DNA from: an uncultured Mailhella sp.
GTDB taxonomy: Bacteria; Desulfobacterota; Desulfovibrionia; Desulfovibrionales; Desulfovibrionaceae
Length of the DNA stretch: 64,000 nt
Direction: 5' to 3'
NCBI RefSeq assembly: GCF_963931295.1
Contig: NZ_OZ007001.1
Location: 186,001-250,000, forward strand
Made by a program: the position numbers and the translations under genes. Below the pieces are notes generated by a model. It saw only the letters and a program-made list of their open reading frames with translations, was not told the DNA's origin and did not search any database. Positions 1 through 11,940 of this stretch are shown piece by piece (within the stretch, counting starts at the first letter, position 1; every line of letters begins with the position of its first letter).

Positions 1-1
1 T

Positions 2-1192
2 CCCTTTCACGGCGAGCCCGCAGCCCCCGTGCTTCTCGCGGACAACAGCGTGCAGGCGCTCGGATGCATAGGTCACGCCTGGCGCGCATCCTTTGCGGGC
101 CGCGTGGCGGGCATCACCGGCACGGCGGGCAAGACCACCACCAAGGAGCTGCTGGCGCACATTCTTTCCATGCGCGGCAAGACCGCCAGAAACCGCATGA
201 ACCTCAACTCGCAGATAGGCATGCCCATCTCCATGATGGCCGCCGACGGCGACGAAATGTTCTGGGTCATGGAAGCGGGCATCAGCCATCCGAACGACAT
301 GGACGAACTCGGCCCGATCATGGAGCCGGATCTTGCCATCATTCTCAACGTGGGGCCGGGGCACGCTCTCGGCCTCGGCGGCAAGGGCACGGCCTACTAC
401 AAGTCGCGCCTGCTTGCACACATCAGAAAGGGCGGGCTCGCCCTCGTGAGCGCCGACTACGAAGACCTCGTGCGCGAAGCGCGCGCCCTGCGGCCCGATG
501 CGGTGTTCTTTTCCACCAAGGGCAAGCCGGTGCCGTTCCGCGCAGGCTATCTCGGGCTTGACGAAAAGGGCCGGGGGAACTACCGTCTCTGGCTTGACGG
601 CGAGGAGCTCGACGTTTCCTGCGCCCTTTCCGGCCCCTATGCCGCGGAAAACATCATTGCCGCGGCGGCCGCGGCCCGTCTGTTCGGGCTGAGCGCCGAG
701 GAGATCCGCAAGGGCGTGGAAAGCGCGCCCTTCCCCGCCCAGCGCTTTGCCAGGCTCGACGTGCCCGGCTGGACCGTCATCGACGACACGTACAACGCCA
801 ATCCCCTTTCCGCCTCCCGCATGATCGAGGCCGCGGCAGAACTTGCCAAAGGCCGGACCTTCGTGTGCGTCATGGGCGCCATGGGAGAACTCGGCGACGT
901 GGCCGCCGCCGAACACAGAACCCTGGGCCGCACCCTGGCCCGCGCCGGATGCGCGGCCGTGTTCTGGACCGGCGAGCACGCCGAAGAGGTGAAGGAAGGT
1001 CTTGACGAGGAACGTTTTCCGGGCTTCTTTGCCGACGTGCCGAAGCCCGAGGACTTTCTGCCCGCACTCAGGCGCTGGGAGGACGGCCGTCGCGACGACA
1101 AAAGCGGCCTCGTGCTCTTCAAGGGCTCGCGGGTCAACCGGATGGAACGTCTCGTAACCCTCTTCACGGAAGAGAAATCCCATGCTCTATAA
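2..1192 (+). CDS. murF: UDP-N-acetylmuramoyl-tripeptide--D-alanyl-D-alanine ligase MurF, 5' end outside window
   Basis: Cytoplasmic ATP-dependent ligase that adds D-Ala-D-Ala to UDP-MurNAc-tripeptide, the last soluble step of peptidoglycan precursor synthesis. The frame is open from base 2 and about 396 residues are visible against about 450 for the family, so some 50 N-terminal residues lie upstream; the GTG at 29 is internal. Seen: the Mur-ligase ATP loop [11 protein letters not shown] close to the visible N-terminus, a central ligase domain, and the C-terminal-domain motif [10 protein letters not shown]. The stop overlaps the start of mraY by 11 bases, so the two are translationally coupled inside the dcw cluster. 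Confidence 0.96.
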   Translation, partial: PFHGEPAAPVLLADNSVQALGCIGHAWRASFAGRVAGITGTAGKTTTKELLAHILSMRGKTARNRMNLNSQIGMPISMMAADGDEMFWVMEAGISHPNDMDELGPIMEPDLAIILNVGPGHALGLGGKGTAYYKSRLLAHIRKGGLALVSADYEDLVREARALRPDAVFFSTKGKPVPFRAGYLGLDEKGRGNYRLWLDGEELDVSCALSGPYAAENIIAAAAAARLFGLSAEEIRKGVESAPFPAQRFARLDVPGWTVIDDTYNANPLSASRMIEAAAELAKGRTFVCVMGAMGELGDVAAAEHRTLGRTLARAGCAAVFWTGEHAEEVKEGLDEERFPGFFADVPKPEDFLPALRRWEDGRRDDKSGLVLFKGSRVNRMERLVTLFTEEKSHAL

Positions 1193-2264
1193 CCTTCTTG
1201 TGCCCTTCAGTCAGGACATCTCCCTGCTGAACGTGTTCCGCTACATCACGTTCCGTTCCGCCGGGGCGCTCATCTTCGCGCTGCTGTTCACCATCATCAC
1301 GGGCCCGTGGTTTCTGAAAAAGCTCACGGCCCTCAAGGTGGGACAGCCCATTCTCTCCTACGTGCCCGAACATCAGGCCAAGGCCGGAACCCCCACCATG
1401 GGCGGCCTGCTCATCATGGCCGGGGTCATCTTCTCCACGCTGCTGTGGGCCGATCTCTCCAACGTGTACATCTGGCTCACCCTGCTCGTGTTCGTGGGCT
1501 TCGGCGTGGTCGGCTTTGTGGACGACTACACCAAAATACGCCACCATGAGAACAAGGGCCTCTCCCCCCGCGCCAAAATGCTCGGCCTCATCGTGGTCTC
1601 CGTGGCCGCCATCAGCCTGCTGCTCATGGAACCCGCCTATTCCAGCCGCCTTTCCGTGCCCTTCTTCAAGCAGTTCATGCCCGACCTCGGCGTGTTCTAC
1701 GTGGTCTTCGCCGTGGTGGTGCTCATCGCCTCCTCGAACGCCGTCAACCTCACCGACGGACTCGACGGCCTGGCCATTCTGCCCGCGGTCATGTGCTTCA
1801 TGGTCTATGCCATCTTCATTTATGTAGCGGGCCACGCGAGTTTCGCCCAGTATCTGCAGGTGCCCGCCGTGCCGGGCGTGGGCGAAGTCACCGTGCTGTG
1901 CTGCGCCCTCATGGGCGCGGGCCTCGGCTTTCTGTGGTTCAACTGCTTCCCCGCACAGGTCTTCATGGGCGACGTGGGTTCCCTCAGCCTCGGCGGCGTG
2001 CTCGGCTTTCTTGCCGTGCTCTGCAAGCAGGAACTCATTCTCGTGGTCGCAGGCGGCGTGTTCGTCATGGAAACCGTGTCCGTCATCATGCAGGTCGGCT
2101 TCTTCAAGGCCACGCACGGCAGGCGTCTTTTCCGCATGACGCCGCTGCATCATCATTTCCAGAAGGGAGATCATCCGCTGCCGGAATCCAAGATCATCGT
2201 CCGGTTCTGGATCATTTCCGTGCTTCTCGCCATCATATCCCTTTCCGTTCTCAAACTCCGCTGA
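1182..2264 (+). CDS. mraY: Phospho-N-acetylmuramoyl-pentapeptide-transferase MraY
   Basis: Integral membrane enzyme that transfers phospho-MurNAc-pentapeptide from UDP to undecaprenyl phosphate, giving lipid I. The 360-residue length is standard. About ten hydrophobic helices are visible, with the family motifs in order: GTPTMGG near residue 67, the DDYTK aspartate pair, [22 protein letters not shown] and the late histidine motif TPLHHHFQ. The ATG at 1182 lies inside the end of murF. Its lipid substrate carrier depends on uppS, which lies at 45.7 kb in this window. Confidence 0.98.
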   Translation: MLYNLLVPFSQDISLLNVFRYITFRSAGALIFALLFTIITGPWFLKKLTALKVGQPILSYVPEHQAKAGTPTMGGLLIMAGVIFSTLLWADLSNVYIWLTLLVFVGFGVVGFVDDYTKIRHHENKGLSPRAKMLGLIVVSVAAISLLLMEPAYSSRLSVPFFKQFMPDLGVFYVVFAVVVLIASSNAVNLTDGLDGLAILPAVMCFMVYAIFIYVAGHASFAQYLQVPAVPGVGEVTVLCCALMGAGLGFLWFNCFPAQVFMGDVGSLSLGGVLGFLAVLCKQELILVVAGGVFVMETVSVIMQVGFFKATHGRRLFRMTPLHHHFQKGDHPLPESKIIVRFWIISVLLAIISLSVLKLR

Positions 2265-2275
2265 GGAATGCCGTC

Positions 2276-3595
2276 ATGAGTCCTCTTGATCTTTCTCATC
2301 GCCGCGTCGCCGTCATAGGCGCAGGCAGAAGCGGTCGCGCCGCCGTCCGTCTGCTGCGCGAACTCGGCGCGGACGTGCGCCTGCTCGAAAAGAAGCCGGA
2401 TCAGATGCCCGCGGATTTTTCCGCCTGGCTTGATGAAAACCATGTGCCCGTCTTCGGCGGTGAACACGCTCCCGCCTACTTTGAGGGCGTGGATCTCGTC
2501 ATTCCGAGCCCCGCTGCGGCAAAGGCCGTGATCGAGCCTCTCCTGCCCGTGCGCGAAGACGGCTCGAAGGCCGAAATCATGGCCGAAACCGAACTTGCCT
2601 GGAGGCTGCTCGACGGCGAGCCCGTGATCGGCGTCACCGGCACGAGCGGCAAGACCACCACCACGAGCCTCTGTTCCGCCATGCTCGAAGCCCACGGTCT
2701 GCGCGTGTTCACGGGCGGCAACATCGGCGTGCCCCTCTCCGAATACGTGCTCGGCAGACGCCGCGGCGAACCGAAGGCCGACGTCATCGTGCTGGAGCTC
2801 TCGAGCTTCCAGCTTCAGACGTGCAGCTCCCTGCATCCGCGCGTGGGCATTCTGCTCAACATTTCCGAGAACCATCTCGACTTCCACAAGGACATGAAGG
2901 AATACACCGACGCCAAAATGAACCTCTTCGCCCGGCAGACCGAAAGCGACACGGCCATTCTTTCGCCCTCGCTCTCCCGCCTGCCCGGCGAATACGGCAT
3001 GAAGGCCCGCGTGGCATTCCTCACGCCCGGCGCCCGCCCCTTCCCGGAGACACGCCTCATCGGCGCGCACAACCAGAGCAACGCCGAAGCCGCCTTCATG
3101 GCCGCCTCGATCTTCGGCGTCACCCGCGAGGAAGCCGCCCGCGCCATGCGCGAATTCACGCCCATCGCCCACCGGCTTGAGCACATCGCCGACATAGACG
3201 GCGTGCAGTACGTGAACGATTCCAAATGCACCACCATCGAGGCGCTCAAGGTGGCGCTTCGCGCCTTCGACAGGCCCGTGGTGCTGCTTGCCGGCGGCAA
3301 GTTCAAGGGCGGCGACGTGGAAGGCATGCGGCCGCTCATCAAGGAACACGTGCGCGCCGTGGCCCTCTACGGCGCCTCGCGCGAGCACTTCGAGCCCGCG
3401 TGGAAGGACGTGGCGCCCGTCACCTGGGACGAAACCATGGATCTCGCCCTCGCCCGCGCCCGCGGCATCGCGCAGAAAGGCGACGCCGTGCTGCTCGCTC
3501 CCGCCACTTCCAGCTACGATCAGTACAAGAACTACATCGAGCGCGGCAATCACTTCCGCGCCCTGGTGAACGCCATGCGGGAAGAGAAGGCATGA
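2276..3595 (+). CDS. murD: UDP-N-acetylmuramoyl-L-alanine--D-glutamate ligase MurD
   Basis: Adds D-glutamate to UDP-MurNAc-L-Ala. The ATG at 2276 follows mraY by 11 bases and gives 439 residues, the usual size. Seen: an N-terminal Rossmann-like UDP-binding domain starting VAVIGAGRSG, the ATP loop GVTGTSGKTTTTS near residue 120, and the C-terminal-domain motif NDSKCTTIEA followed by LAGGKFKGGD. The frame remains open far upstream through mraY, but that extension is an out-of-frame reading of mraY. The last bases form an ATGA overlap with ftsW. Confidence 0.97.
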   Translation: MSPLDLSHRRVAVIGAGRSGRAAVRLLRELGADVRLLEKKPDQMPADFSAWLDENHVPVFGGEHAPAYFEGVDLVIPSPAAAKAVIEPLLPVREDGSKAEIMAETELAWRLLDGEPVIGVTGTSGKTTTTSLCSAMLEAHGLRVFTGGNIGVPLSEYVLGRRRGEPKADVIVLELSSFQLQTCSSLHPRVGILLNISENHLDFHKDMKEYTDAKMNLFARQTESDTAILSPSLSRLPGEYGMKARVAFLTPGARPFPETRLIGAHNQSNAEAAFMAASIFGVTREEAARAMREFTPIAHRLEHIADIDGVQYVNDSKCTTIEALKVALRAFDRPVVLLAGGKFKGGDVEGMRPLIKEHVRAVALYGASREHFEPAWKDVAPVTWDETMDLALARARGIAQKGDAVLLAPATSSYDQYKNYIERGNHFRALVNAMREEKA

Positions 3596-4722
3596 ACCTG
3601 CGCAAGAAAAAACAACCCGCGCCCGAACAGACACTGCCCCCCGGGCCGGTGGACTGGTGGCTGCTCGCACTGCTGCTTCTGCTGCTGTGCGTGGGTCTTG
3701 TGGCCGTGCTTTCCGCAAGCGGCCCCATCAGTCAGCGCACCTACAACGAATCCTATCACTTCTTCCACCGTCAGCTCCAGACCATGCTTCTCGGCGGCGT
3801 GTTCGTGGCCCTCATCTGCTGGCTGCCGCGCTGGTTCATCAACAAGCTGCACTACTGGGGCATAGGCGTGGTGCTCGTGCTGCTCGCCCTCTGCCCCATC
3901 ATCGGCCCCAGGATCAACGGCGCTCAGCGCTGGCTCGACTTCCACTTCATGATGGTGCAGCCCATGGAATTCGCCCGCGTGGCGCTCGTCATGTATCTGG
4001 CCTACTTCATGAGCTCCAAGCAGGCCATGATCCGCGAATTCAGCCGCGGCCTGCTGCCGCCCACGCTCATCACCCTCGTCATGTGCCTGCTGCTGCTCAT
4101 GCAGCCCGACCTCGGCGGCACCATCATCATGCTGGCCATCCTCTTCTTCATGTGCCTCGGCGGCGGCACCAGAGGCGGCTATCTCATCATGGTTCTCATT
4201 CTCGCCGCCGTGCTCGTCGTCGCCCTCATCATCGTGGAGCCCTACCGCTGGGCCCGATGGACCGCCTACCTCGAACCCTTCGCCAACGCCCGCGGCTCCG
4301 GCTATCAGATAGTCCAGAGCCTGCTTGCCTTAGGATCCGGCGGTATCTTCGGCGTGGGGCTCGGCGGCAGCATTCAGAAAACCGTCTATCTGCCCGAAGC
4401 CCACAACGACTTCATCATGTCCGTCATCGGCGAAGAAACCGGATTCGTGGGCATCACCGTGGTCATGGTGCTGTTTGCGCTCTTTTTCTATCGCTGCTAT
4501 CGTGTGGTGCTCGGTCAGAGAAATCTGCGCGACAGGCTCTCCGCCTACGGGCTCACGCTCATCATCGCGCTGAGCTTTCTGCTCAACATGGCCGTCATTC
4601 TCGGCAATGTTCCCCCCAAGGGCATTGCCATGCCCTTCATCAGCTACGGCGGCAGCAGTCTGCTTGCAAACATGATCTGCGCCGGTCTGCTGCTCAACTA
4701 TTCGCGAACCGCTCGGGAGTAA
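3592..4722 (+). CDS. ftsW: Lipid II polymerase / cell division protein FtsW
   Basis: SEDS-family septal peptidoglycan glycosyltransferase. ATG at 3592 overlaps the murD stop (ATGA) and gives 376 residues. A short basic N-terminus (RKKKQ) precedes about ten transmembrane helices. SEDS landmarks are visible: INGAQRWL, the QPDLGGT motif after the fourth to fifth helix, EAHNDFIMSVIGEE in the large extracytoplasmic loop, and the C-terminal GIAMPFISYGGSS. The location between murD and murG argues for FtsW rather than RodA. Confidence 0.96.
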   Translation: MNLRKKKQPAPEQTLPPGPVDWWLLALLLLLLCVGLVAVLSASGPISQRTYNESYHFFHRQLQTMLLGGVFVALICWLPRWFINKLHYWGIGVVLVLLALCPIIGPRINGAQRWLDFHFMMVQPMEFARVALVMYLAYFMSSKQAMIREFSRGLLPPTLITLVMCLLLLMQPDLGGTIIMLAILFFMCLGGGTRGGYLIMVLILAAVLVVALIIVEPYRWARWTAYLEPFANARGSGYQIVQSLLALGSGGIFGVGLGGSIQKTVYLPEAHNDFIMSVIGEETGFVGITVVMVLFALFFYRCYRVVLGQRNLRDRLSAYGLTLIIALSFLLNMAVILGNVPPKGIAMPFISYGGSSLLANMICAGLLLNYSRTARE

Positions 4723-4724
4723 GC

Positions 4725-5843
4725 ATGGCTCTTCGCATCATCATCACCACCGGCGGCACGGGCGGTCACATCTTCCCCGCGCTCGCCGTCATCGAAGCGC
4801 TCAAAAAGCGCAGACCCGACGTCGAAGTTCTCTTCGTGGGCGGCGAATACGGCCCGGAACGCGATCTCGTGCAGCGCGCCGGCGTGCGCTTTGAAGGCCT
4901 GCCCGTGCGCGGCTTCATCGGCCGCGGCCTGAAGGCCGTTTCCGCCATGGCCGCCATGAGCCTCGGCGTGCTGCGCGCCATGGGCATAGTGCGCCGCTTC
5001 CACCCCGACGCCGTCATGGGCTTCGGCGGATACGCAGGCTTCGCCGCCGTGCTCGCCGCCCGTCTCATGCGCCGCCCCTGCGCCCTGCACGAACAGAACG
5101 CCGTCGCCGGCGCGGCCAACCGCATTCTCGGCAGGCTCGTCGATCGCGTGTGCCTCTCCTGGGATCAGCCCGCCGTGGGCGCCAGCTTTCCCCACGAGGT
5201 CTGCGTGCTCACGGGCAATCCCATCCGCGGCGGCATCGCGGCCCTCGGATCGGCCGAACGCGAAAGGCACGCCGCCCCGCGTCTTCTCGTCATGGGCGGC
5301 TCGCAGGGAGCCCGCGCCATCAACAACATGGTGACATCCATGCTGCCCGAGCTGCGAAAGGCGGGCATCGACCTTCTGCATCAGACCGGCGCGAACGAAT
5401 ACGACGACGTGCGCCGCCGCTACCTCGAAGCGGGCATATCCGCCGAGGAAACCGACCGCATCGTTCACCCCTTCATTCACGACATGGCAAAGGCCTACGC
5501 CGAATGCGATCTCGCGCTCTGCCGCGCCGGAGCCACCAGCATGGCGGAACTTGCCGCCACGGGCACGCCCGCGGTGTTCATTCCCTTCCCCTTCGCCGCG
5601 CACGATCATCAGACCGGCAACGCCCGCGCCATGCAGGAAGCGGGCGGAGCCGTGCTGCTGCCCCAGAAGGACGCCGAAAAGCTCGCCGCGGAAGGCAAAC
5701 TCGCCCCCATGCTCATTGATCTGCTCAACGACGAAGCGCGTCTTGCCGCCATGCGCAAGGGCGCGCTCTCCCTGGCCCGCCCCGACGCCGCCGACGCCGT
5801 GGCCGCGCAACTTCTGGCCCTCGCGGGCGACACCTCCAAATAA
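4725..5843 (+). CDS. murG: Undecaprenyldiphospho-muramoylpentapeptide beta-N-acetylglucosaminyltransferase MurG
   Basis: Peripheral membrane GT-B glycosyltransferase that adds GlcNAc to lipid I to make lipid II. ATG at 4725 lies two bases after the ftsW stop; 372 residues. Seen: the N-terminal glycine loop TTGGTGGHIFPALA, GFGGYAGFAAV, the second glycine loop LLVMGGSQGARAIN around residue 185, and the C-terminal donor site CRAGATSMAELAA with FPFAAHDHQTGNA. Typical gene order and length. Confidence 0.97.
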   Translation: MALRIIITTGGTGGHIFPALAVIEALKKRRPDVEVLFVGGEYGPERDLVQRAGVRFEGLPVRGFIGRGLKAVSAMAAMSLGVLRAMGIVRRFHPDAVMGFGGYAGFAAVLAARLMRRPCALHEQNAVAGAANRILGRLVDRVCLSWDQPAVGASFPHEVCVLTGNPIRGGIAALGSAERERHAAPRLLVMGGSQGARAINNMVTSMLPELRKAGIDLLHQTGANEYDDVRRRYLEAGISAEETDRIVHPFIHDMAKAYAECDLALCRAGATSMAELAATGTPAVFIPFPFAAHDHQTGNARAMQEAGGAVLLPQKDAEKLAAEGKLAPMLIDLLNDEARLAAMRKGALSLARPDAADAVAAQLLALAGDTSK

Positions 5844-5855
5844 TCCGGGATATTC

Positions 5856-7238
5856 ATGAACAACAAGATTCGCGCCATTCACATGATAGGCATAGGCGGC
5901 TCCGGCATGAGCGGCATCGCCGAAGTGCTCCTCAACCTCGGCTACAGCGTTCACGGCTCCGACCTTGCCAACAGCGCCACGGTGCAGCGTCTGCGCAGCC
6001 TCGGCGCGGTGATTCACCTCGGTCACGCCGCCGAAAACCTCGGCGACGCGCAGGTGGTGGTGCGCTCCTCCGCCGTTTCCGACTACAACCCCGAAGTGCA
6101 GGCCGCCCGCGAACGCGGCATTCCGGTGATCCCCCGCGCGGAAATGCTCGCCGAACTCATGCGTCTGCGCACGGGCATCGCCGTGGCCGGAACCCACGGC
6201 AAGACCACCACGACCTCCCTCACCGCCGCCATCTTCGACGCCGCCGGTCTCGATCCCACGGTCATCATCGGCGGCCTGCTCAACGCCTACCGCTCCAACG
6301 GTCACCTCGGTCAGGGCGAATACCTCATCGCCGAATCCGACGAATCCGACGGCTCCTTCCTGTGCCTGTTCCCCATCATCAACGTGGTCACCAACGTGGA
6401 CTACGACCACATCGACCACTACGGCACCCAGGACGCCATCGACGACGCCTTCGTCGCCTTCATGAACAAGGTGCCCTTCTACGGCATGAACGTCATCTGC
6501 GCCGACGATCCCGGCGTGCGCCGTCTCATTCCCCGCATCAAGCGCCCGTTCGTGACCTACGGCTTCGGGCGCGACTGCCGCATCCGCGGCGAAATTCTCG
6601 AATGCGGAGCCGTGAACCGCTTCGACGTGTGGCTGCGCGGCCGCGACGGCGAGAAGAAGCTGCTTTCCAACGTCACTCTCGCCCAGCCCGGACGCCACAA
6701 CATCCTGAACGCCCTCGCCGCCATCGGCGTGGCCCTTCAGGCCGGCATCGCGCCCGAAAAGTGCGTCGAAGGTCTGGCTGCCTTCTCCGGCGTGGGCCGC
6801 CGCTTCGAGCTCAAGGGCGAAAAGAACGGCGTGACCGTCATCGACGACTACGGTCATCATCCCACGGAAATCCAGGCCACCATCCGCACCGCGCGTCAGG
6901 TGTTTCCGGGCCGCCGCCTCGTCATGGTGTTCCAGCCGCACCGCTTCTCCCGCACGCAGGCCCTGTTCGGCGAATTCTGCCAGACCTTCGGCAACGTGGA
7001 CAAGCTCTATCTCACCGAAATCTATCCCGCAAGCGAATCCCCCATTCCCGGCGTGAACGGAGTGAACCTCGCGCTCGGCATCCGTCAGTTCTCCAAGACC
7101 GACGTATGCTACAAGCCAAACTTCGACGAAGTGGTGGAAGCGCTCAAGACCGATCTTCGTCCCGGCGACGTGCTCATCACCCAGGGCGCGGGCAGCGTGA
7201 CCACCGTGGGCCCCCGAGTGCTGGAGAACATGGCGTGA
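5856..7238 (+). CDS. murC: UDP-N-acetylmuramate--L-alanine ligase MurC
   Basis: Adds L-alanine to UDP-MurNAc, the first amino acid of the stem peptide. 460 residues, normal for the family. Seen: N-terminal dinucleotide-like loop [17 protein letters not shown] loop [10 protein letters not shown] near residue 112, the ESDESDGSF segment, and the C-terminal motif [12 protein letters not shown] followed by FQPHRFSRT. Twelve bases separate it from murG. Its last bases contain the GTG start of murB. Confidence 0.97.
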   Translation: MNNKIRAIHMIGIGGSGMSGIAEVLLNLGYSVHGSDLANSATVQRLRSLGAVIHLGHAAENLGDAQVVVRSSAVSDYNPEVQAARERGIPVIPRAEMLAELMRLRTGIAVAGTHGKTTTTSLTAAIFDAAGLDPTVIIGGLLNAYRSNGHLGQGEYLIAESDESDGSFLCLFPIINVVTNVDYDHIDHYGTQDAIDDAFVAFMNKVPFYGMNVICADDPGVRRLIPRIKRPFVTYGFGRDCRIRGEILECGAVNRFDVWLRGRDGEKKLLSNVTLAQPGRHNILNALAAIGVALQAGIAPEKCVEGLAAFSGVGRRFELKGEKNGVTVIDDYGHHPTEIQATIRTARQVFPGRRLVMVFQPHRFSRTQALFGEFCQTFGNVDKLYLTEIYPASESPIPGVNGVNLALGIRQFSKTDVCYKPNFDEVVEALKTDLRPGDVLITQGAGSVTTVGPRVLENMA

Positions 7239-8173
7239 ACATCATAGACAGACCTGCCCTCGCTCCGCTCACCACTCTGGGCATAGGCGGCCGCGCCCTT
7301 GCGGAAATACGCCTCGACGCCCCGGAAGACTGCCTGCGCCTGCCTGAGGCGCTTGCCGCCGTCGGGGGCTTTGTGCGCGTGCTCGGCGGCGGGAGCAATC
7401 TGCTTGTTCACGACGGCGATCTGCCGTTTACGGTGCTGCGTCCGCTCTTCGGAGCCAAGGGGCCCGACGGGCGGCCCGCCGAACCTGAAATTCTCGGCGA
7501 AGAGGACGGCCCGGACGGCAGACGCGTGCTCATCCGCGCGGGCTCCGGCATGCGGGTTCCGCATCTTCTCGCCTGGTGCGCGGCGCGCGATCTTGCGGGA
7601 CTCGAAGGCCTGGTGGGCGTGCCCGGCCGCCTCGGCGGAGCCGTGGCCATGAACGCCGGAGCCTACGGGTGCAGCACCGCGCCGCTCATGCGCTCGCTCG
7701 ACGTGTTCACCCCGGAAAAGGGCCTGCACACGCTCTCCCCCGAAGGCTGGAAGGCCGCCTACCGGCACTTTTCCCTTGTGGAACCCTGCGCGTGGTACAT
7801 GAGCGTGTCCGTCACGCTTTCCCTGCGCAGGGCGGAGCCCGGCAGCGTGCGCGCCGTCATGAAGGAAAACTTTCTGCGCAAGAAAAGCGGTCAGCCCGTA
7901 CATGAACACACGGCGGGCTGCGTGTTCCAGAACCCCGAAGGACAGTCCGCCGGACGCCTGCTCGACGCGGCGGGCATGAAGGGCAGAAGGCGCGGAGCCA
8001 TGTTCTTTTCGCCCATGCACGCCAACTTCCTCGCCCACGACATGAAGTGCGGCGTGCCTGGCCTCTGCGAGGACGCGCTTTTTCTCATCCGCGAGGCGCA
8101 GCGCGCCGTGCGCGCAATATTCGGCGTGGAACTCGTCATGGAAGTCAAGGAGTGGTCGTCATGTCCCTGCTGA
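7235..8173 (+). CDS. murB: UDP-N-acetylenolpyruvoylglucosamine reductase MurB
   Basis: FAD enzyme that reduces UDP-GlcNAc-enolpyruvate to UDP-MurNAc using NADPH. The best start is the GTG at 7235, overlapping the murC stop as GTGA, and gives 312 residues; the longer open frame upstream is a shadow of murC. Seen: [10 protein letters not shown], the FAD-binding [35 protein letters not shown], and [12 protein letters not shown]. In the last motif the usual catalytic serine (AGSVF) is cysteine (AGCVF), a variant I recall in a subset of the family. No ddl gene lies between murB and ftsQ. Confidence 0.95.
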   Translation: MNIIDRPALAPLTTLGIGGRALAEIRLDAPEDCLRLPEALAAVGGFVRVLGGGSNLLVHDGDLPFTVLRPLFGAKGPDGRPAEPEILGEEDGPDGRRVLIRAGSGMRVPHLLAWCAARDLAGLEGLVGVPGRLGGAVAMNAGAYGCSTAPLMRSLDVFTPEKGLHTLSPEGWKAAYRHFSLVEPCAWYMSVSVTLSLRRAEPGSVRAVMKENFLRKKSGQPVHEHTAGCVFQNPEGQSAGRLLDAAGMKGRRRGAMFFSPMHANFLAHDMKCGVPGLCEDALFLIREAQRAVRAIFGVELVMEVKEWSSCPC

Positions 8174-9084
8174 ACGGCAATCACTCCCGCCGCAATTCCT
8201 ATTCGCAGCGCCGAAAAAGCGTGTCGGAAGCGCCTTCGCGCGCAAAGAAGTCCGGCGGCAACCGCCGCAGGAGCGCCGCGCCCGCAAAAAAATCATCGCG
8301 CCGGTCAAAGCTCCGTCTGCCCGCCGTGCATGTAAGCTCCCGCGGCGTGCTTCTCGCGCTTCGCGTCGTGCTCGCCCTCGCCCTGGTGGGACTCTTCTTT
8401 TTCGGCGCGGGCCTCGGCCTCGTCAAGGCCTACAACTTCTGCACCACCAGCGACTATTTCGCCGTCACAAGCATACGCGTCACCGGCAACTCGCAGGTGA
8501 AGACCGAAGACATTCTCAACGCCTGCGGCCTGCGCAAGGGCGAAAACAGCCTTCTTGTGAACGTTCACAAGGCCGAACAGAAGCTCGTGGACAATCCGTG
8601 GATCGAAAACGTATCCATCCGGCGCGAGCTGCCGGGCTCGTTCACCATCACGGTGAAGGAGCGCGTGCCGCTGTTCTGCGCCCGCAAGGACAACACCCTC
8701 TATTACATCAACGCCGCCGGCGAGATCATCGCGCCCGTGTCTGCGGACAATTTCCGCTCCCTGCCGGTGCTGGAAATAGGCCCCGGCGGCGACGAAGCCC
8801 TGCCCATGGTGGCCGAGTTCGTGGAAGAGTTTCGGCACGCGGGTTTTCCCTTTGACATATCCCAGATTTCATGGATACGATTGAGCGCGGGCGGAGGCTT
8901 TGAACTGTACTGGGAAACGCGAAGGCTCCGCCTGAGTATCGGCGTCGAGAACTGGAAGGACAATCTCAGACGCATCGCTTCGGTGGTTACGGACATTGAA
9001 AAAAGGAAGGAAACAGTCATGGTCACCAGCATCCGCGCAGCCGACGGGCAGGTGTGGATGACAAAGGCCGAAGACCAGGAATAG
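8161..9084 (+). CDS. ftsQ: Cell division protein FtsQ
   Basis: Bitopic divisome scaffold that links FtsB/FtsL to the Z-ring machinery. The ATG at 8161 lies 13 bases inside the end of murB and gives 307 residues. A long, very basic serine/arginine/lysine-rich cytoplasmic tail (about residues 1-60) is followed by one membrane helix (about 63-90, rich in Leu/Val/Phe), then a periplasmic POTRA domain starting around FAVTSIRVTGNSQVK and the FtsQ/DivIB beta domain with ERVPLFCARKDN. The basic tail is longer than in E. coli FtsQ. Identification rests on position, topology and POTRA. Confidence 0.93.
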   Translation: MSLLNGNHSRRNSYSQRRKSVSEAPSRAKKSGGNRRRSAAPAKKSSRRSKLRLPAVHVSSRGVLLALRVVLALALVGLFFFGAGLGLVKAYNFCTTSDYFAVTSIRVTGNSQVKTEDILNACGLRKGENSLLVNVHKAEQKLVDNPWIENVSIRRELPGSFTITVKERVPLFCARKDNTLYYINAAGEIIAPVSADNFRSLPVLEIGPGGDEALPMVAEFVEEFRHAGFPFDISQISWIRLSAGGGFELYWETRRLRLSIGVENWKDNLRRIASVVTDIEKRKETVMVTSIRAADGQVWMTKAEDQE

Positions 9085-9183
9085 CCCCCTTTTCCATCAT
9101 AACGGAACGCTGGCTCCAAGAGCCTCCGACGCCTTGCGGCAGACTGGTTATCCGGCAAAAAAATGCTGGACAATTCGTCATTT

Positions 9184-9210
9184 TTGTGCTGCTTTTTTCA
9201 AGTCTATATT
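9184..9210 (+). promoter_or_regulatory. Possible promoter for ftsA-ftsZ
   Basis: The 178-base ftsQ-ftsA spacer is the only long gap inside the cluster. It is locally AT-rich and holds TTGTGC at 9184-9189 and TATATT at 9205-9210. The 15-base spacing is short, so this is a weak candidate. Confidence 0.3.
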
Positions 9211-9262
9211 TAAACGAGGCATCTCCTTTCACAGGTATGCTCAGGTCATGGGGAGCTTATCA

Positions 9263-10513
9263 ATGCCAAAATCCGAACTCATCGTCGGCCTTGACATAGG
9301 CACGACAAAAATCTGCGCCGTTGTCGGCGAACCCTCCGAAAACGGAATAGATATCATCGGGATAGGCACAAGTCCCTCCAACGGCCTGCGCAAGGGCGTG
9401 GTGGTCAACATCGATCAGACGGTACAGTCCATCCGCAAGGCCGTGGAGGAGGCCGAACTCATGGCCGGATGCGAAATCAAGTCGGTGTACGCGGGCATCG
9501 CGGGCAGCCACATCAAGGGCGTGAACAGTCACGGCGTCATCGCCATCAAGGGCGGCGGCGAAGTCACCCAGCATGATGTCGATCGCGTGCTCGACGCCGC
9601 CAAGGCCGTGGCCATCCCCATGGATCGCGAAGTCATCCACATTCTGCCCCAGGGCTACATCGTGGACGAACAGCGCGGCATCGCCAATCCCATCGGCATG
9701 TCCGGCGTGCGTCTCGAAGCCAACGTGCATATCGTCACCGGCGCGGTCACGTCCGCGCAGAACATCATCCGCTCCTGCAACAGAAGCGATCTTGACGTCT
9801 CCGACATCGTGCTCGAATCCCTGGCGTCCTCGAAGTCGGTGCTCACCGAGGAAGAACGCGAAATCGGCGTCGCCATCGTGGACATCGGCGGCGGCACCAG
9901 CGACATCGCCATCTTCACCAACAACGCCATCAAGCACACCGGCGCCGTGGCGCTCGGCGGCAACAATCTCACCAGCGACATCGCTTTCGGCCTGCGCACT
10001 TCCATTTCCGCGGCCGACAAGATAAAAATCAAATACGGCTGCGCCCTCACCGACATGGTCCGTCCCGACGAGACCATCGAAGTGCCGGGCGTGGGAGGGC
10101 GGCCTTCCCGCACGGTGGAACGCCGCGTCCTTGCGGAAATCTGCGAACCGCGCATGGAGGAAATCCTTGCGCTTGTGTATCAGGAGCTGGAACATTCCGG
10201 GCTCAAGCGGCAGCTTGGCGCGGGCGTCGTTCTCACGGGCGGCGCGGCACTCATTCCCGGCTGTGCGGAACTTGCGGAAGAAATCTTCCAGCTCCCCACC
10301 CGGCTGGGGTATCCCCGCAACGTGGGCGGCCTGAAAGACGTCATCAACAACCCCAAGTTCGCCACGGCCGTAGGCCTGCTTTTCTATGGGGCGGAAAAGG
10401 AAAATGAAGACGCTCCCGTGCGTTTTGCGAGCGCCCCCTCTTCCGCTGCCGAATCCAGCCTGTTCCACGGGGTGTGGGAACGCATGAAGCGCTGGTTCGG
10501 AGATATTCGTTAA
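9263..10513 (+). CDS. ftsA: Cell division protein FtsA
   Basis: Actin-like ATPase that tethers FtsZ to the membrane and recruits the late divisome. The frame opens earlier, but ATG 9263 is preferred because GGGGAG sits 7-8 bases upstream and the protein then begins [16 protein letters not shown], the normal FtsA start (416 residues). Seen: phosphate-1 loop GLDIGTTK, the SHS2/1C insertion, phosphate-2 [10 protein letters not shown] near residue 210, and [12 protein letters not shown]. The C-terminus [18 protein letters not shown] is a good amphipathic membrane-targeting helix. Twenty-eight bases precede ftsZ. Confidence 0.97.
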   Translation: MPKSELIVGLDIGTTKICAVVGEPSENGIDIIGIGTSPSNGLRKGVVVNIDQTVQSIRKAVEEAELMAGCEIKSVYAGIAGSHIKGVNSHGVIAIKGGGEVTQHDVDRVLDAAKAVAIPMDREVIHILPQGYIVDEQRGIANPIGMSGVRLEANVHIVTGAVTSAQNIIRSCNRSDLDVSDIVLESLASSKSVLTEEEREIGVAIVDIGGGTSDIAIFTNNAIKHTGAVALGGNNLTSDIAFGLRTSISAADKIKIKYGCALTDMVRPDETIEVPGVGGRPSRTVERRVLAEICEPRMEEILALVYQELEHSGLKRQLGAGVVLTGGAALIPGCAELAEEIFQLPTRLGYPRNVGGLKDVINNPKFATAVGLLFYGAEKENEDAPVRFASAPSSAAESSLFHGVWERMKRWFGDIR

Positions 10514-10541
10514 TCTGTCGAACACCCGGAGACATGCTATT

Positions 10542-11801
<1,260 letters not shown>

Positions 11802-11806
11802 CCCCC

Positions 11807-11838
11807 AAGCCTCCGGTCAAAAGCCGGAGGCTTTTTTT
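11807..11838 (+). terminator. Intrinsic terminator after ftsZ
   Basis: Five bases after the ftsZ stop: stem GCCTCCGG / CCGGAGGC with a 7-base loop, followed by seven T. It closes the dcw transcript. Confidence 0.9.
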
Positions 11839-11940
11839 GAAGAGAGAGGGGGAGAGATGCGGGGGAAGGAGGAACCCCTTTTGAAAAAGGGCTTTCCTCC
11901 TTCCCCCGCACCCCCATCCTCCTTCCTGAAACTTTTGTTT
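11839..11940 (+). repeat. Post-stop hairpin element, copy 1 of 7
   Basis: Starts with a GA-rich run (GAAGAGAGAGGGGGAGAG) and continues into a long hairpin at 11859-11909 whose left arm is GCGGGGGAAGGAGG and right arm CCTCCTTCCCCCGC, with an inner CCCTTTTGAAAAAGGG dyad. Then CACCCCCATCCTCCTTCCT and a T-rich end. Same element at 34.5, 35.4, 57.7, 57.9, 61.6 and 61.8 kb, always in this orientation. Here it directly follows the ftsZ terminator. Confidence 0.9.

Noticed and set aside
1164..2174. 336-codon frame on the - strand across mraY
   Set aside because: Composition dominated by His, Glu, Asp and Ala, a typical antisense shadow of a high-G+C membrane-protein gene; no motif.
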